This document shows positions 17,925-25,862 of a DNA stretch of 64,000 bases, piece after piece; position 1 is the stretch's first letter; every line of letters starts with the position of its first letter. Location of the stretch: assembly GCF_003259745.1 (NCBI RefSeq), contig NZ_QLMC01000002.1, positions 732,272 through 796,271 of the forward strand. The letters are read 5' to 3'. The position numbers and the translations under genes are program-made. Source of the DNA: Larkinella arboricola (GTDB taxonomy: Bacteria; Bacteroidota; Bacteroidia; Cytophagales; Spirosomataceae). The notes under the pieces were generated by a model. The model was given only the letters and a program-made list of their open reading frames with translations, was not told the DNA's origin and made no database searches.

Positions 17925-18608
17925 ATGAAACCACAGACCGTATTTTCCTTTCTCCGGATAGTGACCAGCTTTTTGTTTTATATCATGATTTTCCTGGCGG
18001 GGTGTGTGGTCTTGATGGCTGCGTTAACCTTTCTGGGGATTAAGACTGAGCCGGGAAGTATTCAATTTAGCCACGAGGTGATGGCGTTTGTAGCGGATAA
18101 AAAGTATACGGAAACGTATAACGTTAATGTGAAAAGCCCGCTGGTTATCGGGGCTAATCTGAACGGAAGGAATACGGGAACCAGCGTTTCGCCCGATAGC
18201 CTGATTCGCTACAGCCCCGTTGTCAATCGCTATCACCTGGAAGTGAAACCTAATTCTGCCCTGGGCTATTATTCGTTTTCGGTAATCTTTTTCAATTTTT
18301 TGTTGGCAATTGGCATTTTGTGGTTATTCAGACGAATTTTCAGTGAGGTTAACGTTACCACACCGTTTAAACAGCGTATTTTTAAATACCTGATTTCGCT
18401 GGCTATTTTGTTTGGCGTTTCGGATGTTCTGAAGCTCGCCCACTACATCATTTTCAATCAGTTGATTCATCAGTCTCTCCCAAACCCTAATTTCGATCTG
18501 GTGACCGAAGTTGGTGGCAGTTTCATGACCGGCCTGATCATTTACGCCATTGCCATTGTCTACCAGCGAGGAATTGTCCTTCAGGAAGAAAACACGTTAA
18601 CAGTCTAA
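17925..18608 (+). CDS. DUF2975 membrane protein
   Basis: 227 residues. There are four hydrophobic segments: one at residues 10-40, then, after an extracytoplasmic stretch of about 75 residues (containing YNVNVKSPLVIGANLNG), three more between about 115 and 220. This is the layout of DUF2975 proteins, which are nearly always encoded next to a small Cro/C1-type regulator, as here (3 bp apart). The function is unknown; the pair is often regarded as a self-regulated membrane/regulator module. Base composition is visibly more AT-rich than the neighbouring men genes. Confidence 0.82.
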   Translation: MKPQTVFSFLRIVTSFLFYIMIFLAGCVVLMAALTFLGIKTEPGSIQFSHEVMAFVADKKYTETYNVNVKSPLVIGANLNGRNTGTSVSPDSLIRYSPVVNRYHLEVKPNSALGYYSFSVIFFNFLLAIGILWLFRRIFSEVNVTTPFKQRIFKYLISLAILFGVSDVLKLAHYIIFNQLIHQSLPNPNFDLVTEVGGSFMTGLIIYAIAIVYQRGIVLQEENTLTV

Positions 18609-18611
18609 TTC

Positions 18612-18866
18612 ATGCCGATTATTGTAAACCTGGATGTCATGATGGCTCGCCGGAAAATGTCGCTGTCCGAACTGGCCGAACAGGTGGATATTACGCTGTC
18701 GAATCTGTCAATTCTGAAAACCGGTAAAGCCAGAGCGATTCGCTTTTCGACGCTCGAAAAGATCTGCGAAGTGCTTGATTGCCAACCCGCCGATATTCTT
18801 GAGTATGTAAAATCCGCCAGCCCGAATGACAATGCACAGCCTGTACGCACGCTTGACCCGCTTTGA
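18612..18866 (+). CDS. Small XRE-family (Cro/C1-type) regulator paired with DUF2975
   Basis: 84 residues, essentially one helix-turn-helix domain: LDVMMARRKMSLSELAEQVD, ITLSNLSILKTGKA (recognition helix) and FSTLEKICEVLDCQPADILEY. The C-terminus lacks a ligand or dimerisation domain. It starts 3 bp after the DUF2975 stop, so the two are translated from one message. The palindromes at 17827-17878 are a natural candidate operator for autoregulation (inference). Confidence 0.9.
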   Translation: MPIIVNLDVMMARRKMSLSELAEQVDITLSNLSILKTGKARAIRFSTLEKICEVLDCQPADILEYVKSASPNDNAQPVRTLDPL

Positions 18867-18975
18867 CGGACTTTACAAGTGAGTGGATGGGGTATACCTG
18901 AGTCTTCTGAGGGAGGCCGTCACGGTATATTTTATTCGGAAAAGCCGGATGCGGAAAGGTTAACGGAATCCGTGC

Positions 18976-18983
18976 TACTTTTG
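18976..18983 (+). promoter_or_regulatory. TAnnTTTG -7 element
   Basis: TACTTTTG matches the Bacteroidota -7 consensus and is 41 bp before the ATG at 19025. No convincing -33 TTG is seen at the usual distance. The 158-bp gap from 18867 otherwise shows nothing recognisable. Confidence 0.35.
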
Positions 18984-19024
18984 CAGTGCGGTTTCGAATC
19001 GCCTTTTAAATTTCTTTACCTGGA

Positions 19025-19804
19025 ATGACTGATTCAACTTTCGATAAACTGGAAATCCGGTATCAGACGGCAATGGTGGTACCACCGCCCTATGCCCATT
19101 TTTTCACGATTATTCTTCGCGCGTCAGCGGACAAACGGCTTACCATTGAGCTGACGATGACTTACACGGACCGCGACGAACTGGAGGAGGACGAAATTGT
19201 TGGAGAAGGTTTTACGCTCAACGATGATTACCAGTGGTCGGGGCAGCTACCGGCCATCTGGGCGCAAACCGTGGGCGACCTGGTGCGGAAAACCCAGTTG
19301 AAGGCTTTTGATGAGGAGAAACTCACGGATAATCAGGAGTATTTTCTGGTAGCCATCGAGCAGAAATCGCAGGGGAGCCGGTCGGGAGCGCCTACGCAGC
19401 GGACCGAATGGCAGTTTCTCAGTCAGGAACTGATTCAGGCGGTGTATGAAATTTCGGGCCGGGAAAAACCGTTTGAAGCAACGTACGTTGAAATAGAGAG
19501 CGGAGGGCGCACCGAAGCCCGTCTGACGGCTTCGTTCGGCCAACGGGAAGTTCGGCTGGAAACCCGGCACGACAATCAGAACCGTTCGACAACCCTGCCC
19601 TGGAAAGAACTCAAATCGATGATGGAGGTTTTCTACGGCGTGGATTACAACAGCGAAGAAGCTCTGTCGGCTCCGCCCCGCAAACCGGGCCGCTATCTAA
19701 ACCTGGGTACGGCGGAATGGTATGACGTGGGCGCATCGGTGGTTGGCGATGAGGGAGCCGTCAGCAAACTACGCAAATTACTGATCCGACTGGTCCAGTC
19801 CTGA
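19025..19804 (+). CDS. Conserved-looking protein of unknown function
   Basis: 259 residues, no signal peptide or membrane segment, acidic N-terminal half (DELEEDEIVGEGF). It reads as an alpha/beta cytoplasmic protein; the end (GRYLNLGTAEWYDVGASVVG then a basic helix KLRKLLIRLVQS) is a possible interaction tail. I do not recognise a family. Codon use resembles the neighbours, so it looks like a real gene. The stop codon lies inside the second copy of an 11-bp direct repeat (CTGATCCGACT at 19781 and 19801), and the convergent membrane-protein gene ends 5 bp away. Confidence 0.7.
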   Translation: MTDSTFDKLEIRYQTAMVVPPPYAHFFTIILRASADKRLTIELTMTYTDRDELEEDEIVGEGFTLNDDYQWSGQLPAIWAQTVGDLVRKTQLKAFDEEKLTDNQEYFLVAIEQKSQGSRSGAPTQRTEWQFLSQELIQAVYEISGREKPFEATYVEIESGGRTEARLTASFGQREVRLETRHDNQNRSTTLPWKELKSMMEVFYGVDYNSEEALSAPPRKPGRYLNLGTAEWYDVGASVVGDEGAVSKLRKLLIRLVQS

Positions 19805-19809
19805 TCCGA

Positions 19810-21555
19810 CTAGAGCGTTACGGTCTGTTGGGTCATCATTAATTCCAGCTGGCCATCAGCTTTTTTCAGCAGGCAGCCCAGCCGGTATTCTCCCGGCAGA
19901 ACGGCCTTTAGGGGCAAAACGGCCCGTGCACTGCTATGAAAATAGACGCCTTGGGTCAAAAAACGTCGCCAGCCCGCAAATTTTGGTGACGTACCCGTGA
20001 GATAGGTTCTCTGCTGGGCTTCGTTATACAAAACCACCATTAAAATGTCGTGCAGGTGCTGGCGCCCCATCGGTAACGACTGCGTTTCAACGGAAAACTG
20101 CGGATGTTCGTTTTCTTCGTACCAATACCGTTTCGTTTCAAAATGATACGGTTGGAAATTTTTCTGCTGTAGGGTCGTCTTCAGTAAGGCGTCAAAATCG
20201 CCGATTAAGTCGGGCACCTGCCAATAGCCCTGCTGATAGGCTGGCACCAGAAAGTAAAGACTATTGTCGATGGTGCTGAAATTGTTCAATTCCGTCTGGT
20301 GCTGGCGCCAGTTGTACGTATCAGCTACCAGTCGGCTGTGTTTATGGGCCACTTCCGGTGTATTAAGCGCGTAGGCATTGACGAAAATAAGCGCAGCAAA
20401 TCCCGTGAAAATCACCAGAATACTTTTCCGCAGAATTGGAAAGCTGTTGAGCAGAAACAGGTACAGAAGCAACGAACTTAGAGCCGCATAAATCTTGAAA
20501 CGGTTTTCGAGAACCAGATCGGAAGAGGCCCGGAAAACGGTAATTAGTGCGGAGGTTAAGAAAATAAAACAGAAAAACGAATACAACACATTGCGGAAGG
20601 AATCAACGGGCCGACGGCTTTTAAACGAGGTGAAAAAATAGCCTGTCATGGCCGGTAAAACCAGCAAACAAATCACCGTTCCCCAGGTGATTGAGGCAGG
20701 GATAGCTACATTGGGAAAGACCGAGAAATTAGCCCCAAGCCGGGCAACAAAGGCAGCCGGTAAAAGCGACCAGGTAATGGTGCTTCTGACACCACTTCCA
20801 GGTGTATAATCTGCCAGATAAAATGCCAGGACTGCCAGCATAAAAAAGCCCCAGGGAATGAGGGTTTTGTAGCGTTTTTCGAGCAGGAGCAGAAAGCAGC
20901 CGGTGGCAAAAACCAGGATGCCGTTGCCGTGGGTAAAGGTCGCCAGCGTTGCCAGAACAACCGCAACGGCTATCCGGGCCCCGGTTGGCTTTTGTAGTAA
21001 AATCAGGCACAGGCTTAGCAGGAGCAGGAGGGTGATGTGCTGCAAGCCCGTCAGGGCCCAGATGCTGACTTCGTGGTACTGGGGTTGAAAAATCAGAAAG
21101 GGGATGGGCAGGAAGTAATAGAAAGGAAGGTCAAGCTGCCGGAACAGCCGATAAATAAAACCTGTAACCAGCACCAGATTAAAGGAGGCAATCAGAATAA
21201 AGAGCTTAAAATTAAGGTGGCCGGTTGCCAGATAATTGAGGTAACTGATCAGCCGGGGAACAAAAATACGGTGGTCATTATCGGGCCGGAAAAACTGGTA
21301 TAAATTGTATTGCCAGCCTTGCTCTTTCCGGATTTGATAAATATGTTCGAGTAAGGTATTGTCGTCCTGAAACGGAAAATTAACGGAATAAGCATCAATG
21401 TAATACAGAAAAAAACTGATGATCAGAACGCTTACAAGGCCCGTAATCCAGTTCAGTACCGTCTGCCCCCGGCGTTTTTGAGTCGGGGGGATATTAATAA
21501 GCAATGCGTTCACCAATTCAGTAAGACAATGCCAGCGTTCTTTCCGGGATGGCAT
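19810..21555 (-). CDS. Multi-pass membrane protein, possibly GT-C-like
   Basis: 581 residues from an ATG. About 10-11 hydrophobic segments occupy residues 30-400, and a soluble C-terminal domain of about 180 residues follows. The first extracytoplasmic loop contains FPFQDDNTLLEHIYQI and FFRPDNDHRIFVPRL; an acidic pair in this loop is the hallmark position of GT-C glycosyltransferases, and many Bacteroidota proteins of this shape are annotated only as membrane proteins. I therefore suggest, without proof, a lipid-linked-sugar glycosyltransferase or related surface-polysaccharide function. The gene is more AT-rich than its surroundings. Confidence 0.72.
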   Translation of the reverse strand: MPSRKERWHCLTELVNALLINIPPTQKRRGQTVLNWITGLVSVLIISFFLYYIDAYSVNFPFQDDNTLLEHIYQIRKEQGWQYNLYQFFRPDNDHRIFVPRLISYLNYLATGHLNFKLFILIASFNLVLVTGFIYRLFRQLDLPFYYFLPIPFLIFQPQYHEVSIWALTGLQHITLLLLLSLCLILLQKPTGARIAVAVVLATLATFTHGNGILVFATGCFLLLLEKRYKTLIPWGFFMLAVLAFYLADYTPGSGVRSTITWSLLPAAFVARLGANFSVFPNVAIPASITWGTVICLLVLPAMTGYFFTSFKSRRPVDSFRNVLYSFFCFIFLTSALITVFRASSDLVLENRFKIYAALSSLLLYLFLLNSFPILRKSILVIFTGFAALIFVNAYALNTPEVAHKHSRLVADTYNWRQHQTELNNFSTIDNSLYFLVPAYQQGYWQVPDLIGDFDALLKTTLQQKNFQPYHFETKRYWYEENEHPQFSVETQSLPMGRQHLHDILMVVLYNEAQQRTYLTGTSPKFAGWRRFLTQGVYFHSSARAVLPLKAVLPGEYRLGCLLKKADGQLELMMTQQTVTL

Positions 21556-21591
21556 TTTATTACCCCGAATACCGGCAATTAAAAATGCATT

Positions 21592-22671
21592 TTATTTTTT
21601 CTGGATACGATCCAGCTCATACCGTAGATCTTCAACCAGACTCCGGATTCCGTCGAGGGATGGACTCGCTTCGGGCATTTGCTGGCTGACAAAAGCCGTG
21701 ACTTCCCAAACTTCGAGCACATCGCGGATGGCCACCTCCCGGCTGCCGATGGCGGGTTGGTCGGAGGTCAGCAGCAGCGTACCTTTCAGCTTGACCTGAT
21801 TAAAAACCCGGCGGCACAAAACCCCCTGATTCTGAATCAGCAAGACATAAAGTTTACTATCGGCAATCTCGTACCAGTTTCGAATAAACTTGCCAATCAG
21901 GTGCGCCCCGGGCAGCGTAAAATCCTCGCCGGTTTCAAACGCCCGGTAATGATCGGGCGGCAGGAACGGCAGTTGCAAAACCGCCAGTCGGTTCAGAAAA
22001 TCCGGTTGCTGATACCGTTGCAGGTATTCATTGAACTGCCGTTTGCGAACCCAGGGAATCGTGTTGTGGTGCGAATCGAGGCCATTGGCGGTTTGCCGTT
22101 CAATGGGTGAGTGGCCGTTGGGGCGGCTGTTTTCGTATACGTTGTTGAACGTTGGCGGCTGGGTTTCCGGCTGTTTAAAACTTGCGGGATACGGGGAGAA
22201 CCCTTCATGCATCGAAACCGGTCGGGGAATGATGCGCTGCGACACCAGTTTGATTTGCTGAGGATGTTCGGGTGGTTTGGGCGCGTTTACAACCGGTTTG
22301 GCGGCTGGGTACTGGTAATATTTTTCCAGAACGGTTGCTAAGGCTTTCGGAGCCGAAGCCGCATTTTGCGGTTCCGGAATTTCTTTGGGCAGGGGCGGTG
22401 GCGGAAAGCTGGTCTGGCCGACGGGCCGATCCAGAGGCAGAGACAGGTCCGGCGTCTCCCGTATTTTCCGTAAATCACTCTTCAGGAGGTTGTCAACAGT
22501 GGTGTTGAAGGCGCGGGCAATCGACATCAGATTGTCGAGATTCGGGTTGGCCCGAGCTTCCTCGTAAGCACCCAGAAGCGACCGTTTGATGCCAATCCGC
22601 CGGGCAAATTGTTCCTGGGTTAATCCATTGAGTCGACGGAGGTACTTGATGTTGTTGCTGACAATGCTCAT
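21592..22671 (-). CDS. XRE-family regulator with a LexA/S24-like C-terminal domain
   Basis: 359 residues from the ATG at 22671; an upstream TTG would add six residues inside the promoter region. Residues 3-65 form a helix-turn-helix (NIKYLRRLNGLTQEQFARRIG, RSLLGAYEEARANPNLDNL). A long Pro-rich linker (about 75-200) leads to a C-terminal S24-like fold (FETGEDFTLPGAHLIGKF, LYVLLIQNQGVLCRRVF). The usual self-cleavage Ser-Met motif is replaced by PGAHLIG and the usual Lys position appears to be Arg, so autoproteolysis seems unlikely. It is divergent from the aldehyde dehydrogenase with 74 bp between starts, making that gene and itself likely targets. Confidence 0.83.
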   Translation of the reverse strand: MSIVSNNIKYLRRLNGLTQEQFARRIGIKRSLLGAYEEARANPNLDNLMSIARAFNTTVDNLLKSDLRKIRETPDLSLPLDRPVGQTSFPPPPLPKEIPEPQNAASAPKALATVLEKYYQYPAAKPVVNAPKPPEHPQQIKLVSQRIIPRPVSMHEGFSPYPASFKQPETQPPTFNNVYENSRPNGHSPIERQTANGLDSHHNTIPWVRKRQFNEYLQRYQQPDFLNRLAVLQLPFLPPDHYRAFETGEDFTLPGAHLIGKFIRNWYEIADSKLYVLLIQNQGVLCRRVFNQVKLKGTLLLTSDQPAIGSREVAIRDVLEVWEVTAFVSQQMPEASPSLDGIRSLVEDLRYELDRIQKK

Positions 22672-22682
22672 GGAACCGTGTT

Positions 22683-22712
22683 TTGACAAAAATATTAGTA
22701 TTTCTGTATTAT
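22683..22712. promoter_or_regulatory. Promoter-like elements in the divergent 74-bp gap
   Basis: On the plus strand TTGACA (22683-22688) and TATTAT (22707-22712) are separated by 18 bp, a classical sigma-70-like spacing, 33 bp before the aldehyde dehydrogenase ATG. On the minus strand TATTTTTG (22694-22687) matches TAnnTTTG and lies 15 bp before the regulator's ATG. The two overlap, so expression of the divergent genes may be mutually exclusive (inference). Confidence 0.4.
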
Positions 22713-22745
22713 TACCTGATTTTTGATAAAAACGTAAGTCAGCAG

Positions 22746-24176
22746 ATGGAGATCGTTACGGATAACCTTGAAAATGAGGCCCCAATCCGGCCGTTATTCG
22801 ATGCGCAACGCCAGCACGCCCGCATCGTCGCGTTGACAAAAGCGCCGGAGCGAATTGGAAAACTGAAGAAAATTCAGGCGTATCTGCTAAAAAATCGCAC
22901 CGGTCTGACCACGGCCCTCTACACCGACTTTCGGAAACCCCCGGCAGAAACGGAACTGACGGAGCTATTTGCCACCAACAACGAACTGAATGTGGCCATC
23001 CAGCAATTAAAACAGTGGATGAAACCCCATCCGGTGCCAACTCCTTTGGCAATGCTGGGAACGTCGGGTTACGTCCGGTATGAGCCCAAAGGCGTAACGC
23101 TAATTATCGCCCCCTGGAATTACCCGTTTTATCTAATCATAAAACCGTTGATTTCGGCCCTCGCTGCCGGAAATACCGCCATCCTGAAACCGTCGGAACT
23201 GACCCCGGCCACCACGGCTTTCATCCGGGAAATGATTCGGAGCCTGTTTGCGGAGGAGGAGGTGGCCGTGGTGGAAGGCGATGCCACGGTGGCTCAAAAG
23301 CTGTTGGAATTGCCATTCGACCATATTTTCTTTACCGGCAGTACGGCCGTTGGCAAACAGGTGCTGGCGGCTGCGGCCCGTAACCTGACGTCCGTTACGC
23401 TGGAACTGGGCGGAAAATCGCCCTGCCTGGTGGACGAAACGGCGGATATCGAAGCAACGGCCCGGCGGATTGCCTGGGGCAAATGGGTCAATAGCGGGCA
23501 GACGTGTGTGGCACCAGACTACGTGCTGGTGCAGCGGTTGGTAAAAGACCGGCTGGTGGAAGCCATCCGGAAAGCCGTCCAGCGTATGTACAATGCCGAC
23601 GGGAAGGGCGTTCAAGCATCGGAGAGCTACGCGCGGATCATTAATAACCGGCATTTTGATCGTCTGAAGGCCCTGCTGGACGATGCGCGGGAGAAAGGCT
23701 GTACGGTTTCAATGGGGGCGCAGACCGACCCGGCCGACCGTTTTATTGAACCGACGCTGCTGGAAAATGTGAGTATAAATATGGGGGTGATGCAGGAAGA
23801 AATTTTTGGTCCGCTGTTGCCCATCATTCCGTACGACACCCGCGAGGAAGTGCTGCGGTACCTGACCGGCCGGGATAAACCGTTGGTCATGTACCTGTTT
23901 AGTCAGACAGCGTCGGCGACAGACCATTGGCTGGATCGCACGTCGGCGGGTAATACGGTCATCAACGATACGCTCATTCATTTTGCGCATACCGAGTTGC
24001 CGGTCGGCGGTGTCAATCAGAGCGGTATCGGAAAATCGAACGGTTTTTACGGATTTCAGGAGTTCTCGAACGCCCGCGGAGTAGTCCACCGGCAGTTTGG
24101 CGTGCTGGATCTGATTTATCCGCCTTATTCAGACAAGGTAAAAAGACTGATCAATTTTTTCGTGAAATATCTTTAA
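22746..24176 (+). CDS. Aldehyde dehydrogenase family protein (class 3-like)
   Basis: 476 residues from the ATG at 22746; the longer frame begins at a TTG inside the promoter. IIAPWNYPFYLIIKPLISALAAG is the nucleotide-binding entry, FFTGSTAVGKQVL the Rossmann glycine motif, LELGGKSP carries the general-base Glu and NSGQTCVAPDYV the catalytic Cys. Length and the C-terminal hydrophobic tail (KRLINFFVKYL) resemble class 3/YwdH-type fatty-aldehyde dehydrogenases, which oxidise medium or long aldehydes with NAD(P) and may be membrane-associated. It is probably controlled by the divergent XRE regulator. Confidence 0.92.
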   Translation: MEIVTDNLENEAPIRPLFDAQRQHARIVALTKAPERIGKLKKIQAYLLKNRTGLTTALYTDFRKPPAETELTELFATNNELNVAIQQLKQWMKPHPVPTPLAMLGTSGYVRYEPKGVTLIIAPWNYPFYLIIKPLISALAAGNTAILKPSELTPATTAFIREMIRSLFAEEEVAVVEGDATVAQKLLELPFDHIFFTGSTAVGKQVLAAAARNLTSVTLELGGKSPCLVDETADIEATARRIAWGKWVNSGQTCVAPDYVLVQRLVKDRLVEAIRKAVQRMYNADGKGVQASESYARIINNRHFDRLKALLDDAREKGCTVSMGAQTDPADRFIEPTLLENVSINMGVMQEEIFGPLLPIIPYDTREEVLRYLTGRDKPLVMYLFSQTASATDHWLDRTSAGNTVINDTLIHFAHTELPVGGVNQSGIGKSNGFYGFQEFSNARGVVHRQFGVLDLIYPPYSDKVKRLINFFVKYL

Positions 24177-24249
24177 ACGTTTGCCTGAATTATTGGGTCC
24201 GTATCAGGGAATACCTATCTTAGTGACGGCTTTTACTCAACAAATTTCT

Positions 24250-25248
24250 ATGACCAATACGTCTCCGACTGCAACTGAGTATAGTACCACCCCGGGAACC
24301 ACCGCCCGACCCAGCCAGAATGCCGGAGATCGCCCGGGCATTCCCATTGTTTTTATTCATCAGAACTATAGTCATTATCTGGACTTTACGCTGCGGCAGG
24401 CGGTAAGTTCCAACCCCGATAGCCCGATTCACCTGCTGGGAGATGCAGATAACAACCGGTTTCCGTTTCTGATTCACCACAACATTCGGGACTTGCTGAA
24501 CGAAGAGGCCCAACGGTTTGAGCAAGTCTACAAACACTCGTCGCCCAACCACTATAATTACGAACTGTTCTGCTTTATTCGCTGGTTTCTGGTCAGGGAA
24601 CTCATGCGCCGGGAGGGCTACCAGCAGGTTTTTGTGGCGGATTCGGACGTGATGATTTATTCGGACCTGACCAAATACGTCGATCAGACCGGCTTGAATG
24701 AGTCGATTGCAGGGTTTAATGTTGGGGCTGATTATCAGTGGGTTCGTTCGTCTTCCGGTCATTCGTCGTACTGGACGTGGGAAGGCATCAGTCTTTTCTG
24801 CGAGTTAGCGATAAACCTGTATACCGAGCCCCGGCTGATGGCGTTTATGGATCAGATTCGGGCCGAGAAGATTATCAAAAACGACCGTGCCGGCATTTCG
24901 GACATGACGGCTTTGTACGTTTTTTACGAAGAGGAGCACACCCGCATCCGCAACCTGTCCGAATCCATGAACAATTCGGCGTTTGACCATAACATCTGTA
25001 TGGCAACCAATTATAACCTGGACGAATACGAATTTGGTCTGGGGCGTAAAAAGATTGTGATGAAAGACGGTTTTCCGATGGCCTACAATGTCTTTCTGAA
25101 AAAAGAAATCCTGTTGCACACCCTTCACTTTCAGGGAAATAGCAAAAATATCATTCACCGGTATTATACGGGTGGCGGACTGCTGCCAAGCCGGCTTTTC
25201 AGGGAGATACGGTTTAAGGCGTCGGTTTTATACCATATGGTGCGCTAA
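24250..25248 (+). CDS. GT-A-type glycosyltransferase-like protein
   Basis: 332 residues from the ATG at 24250 (MTNTSPTATEY); the open frame upstream has only a TTG. After a low-complexity Ser/Thr/Pro start, IPIVFIHQNYSHYLDFTLRQ begins an alpha/beta domain, and VFVADSDVMIYSDL contains the DxD-like metal/nucleotide-sugar motif after a hydrophobic strand. LHFQGNSKN near the end provides the His expected close to a transferase active site. There is no membrane segment. The acceptor is unknown; it would act in the cytoplasm on polysaccharide or lipid-linked sugars. It ends 8 bp from the convergent response regulator. Confidence 0.68.
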   Translation: MTNTSPTATEYSTTPGTTARPSQNAGDRPGIPIVFIHQNYSHYLDFTLRQAVSSNPDSPIHLLGDADNNRFPFLIHHNIRDLLNEEAQRFEQVYKHSSPNHYNYELFCFIRWFLVRELMRREGYQQVFVADSDVMIYSDLTKYVDQTGLNESIAGFNVGADYQWVRSSSGHSSYWTWEGISLFCELAINLYTEPRLMAFMDQIRAEKIIKNDRAGISDMTALYVFYEEEHTRIRNLSESMNNSAFDHNICMATNYNLDEYEFGLGRKKIVMKDGFPMAYNVFLKKEILLHTLHFQGNSKNIIHRYYTGGGLLPSRLFREIRFKASVLYHMVR

Positions 25249-25256
25249 CCCGGCGG

Positions 25257-25697
25257 TTAGTACTCCGTATTGGGCAGGTTGACGGTATCCCGCCAGTAGG
25301 TGGCAACGTCGCCCATCATCTGGATCAGGTCGTCAAACAGAATGGGTTTAACCAGATAGGAATTGGCTCCCATCCGGTAGGCTTTCTCAACCTCCTGCCG
25401 CGACGAAGTCATGATCAGCACCGGAATATTTTTTAACTGACTGTTGGACCGGATGGCCTGCAAGGTTTCAAGGCCGTTGCGGAGTGGCATATTGATATCC
25501 AGAATAATCAGCGAGGGAAGTGGATTGACGGCATCCGGACCAATGCAATTCAGGAGGTAATCCATGACCTGATCGCCGTCTTCGACAAACCGGCCGCAGT
25601 CGAATAATCCATTTTGCATCAGCGCTTCATCCAATAACAGCCGATCTTCTTCATCATCCTCGGCAACTAAAATGGTAAACGGTCTATTTGGCAACAT
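25257..25697 (-). CDS. Stand-alone response regulator (REC domain)
   Basis: 146 residues from the ATG at 25697; an upstream GTG would add six residues. The whole protein is one receiver domain: ILVAEDDEEDRLLL (acidic pocket), LIILDINMPLRNGLE (phospho-acceptor Asp), VLIMTSSRQ (Thr/Ser switch) and SYLVKPILF (Lys). No output domain is present, as in Rcp1/CheY-like proteins that relay phosphate or control a kinase. No partner kinase is adjacent, so its circuit is unknown. Confidence 0.92.
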   Translation of the reverse strand: MLPNRPFTILVAEDDEEDRLLLDEALMQNGLFDCGRFVEDGDQVMDYLLNCIGPDAVNPLPSLIILDINMPLRNGLETLQAIRSNSQLKNIPVLIMTSSRQEVEKAYRMGANSYLVKPILFDDLIQMMGDVATYWRDTVNLPNTEY

Positions 25698-25862
25698 AGA
25701 AAAAACGGTGGGCACAGAACAACGCCCGGATTGAGCGATTGAAGATAGCGGTTTTCGTAACGATTGCCAACTTGTTATTTCATATTTTGCCTAAATTCAA
25801 TGGATTATCTTATTTACAGTACCTTAATGGTTACATTTTTTTGATTTTGGTATCCTTCTTTT

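Noticed and set aside
18985-19005. TTCGAAT sequence resembling a tRNA T-loop before the gene at 19025
   Set aside because: The flanking bases do not pair and no other tRNA arm is present.
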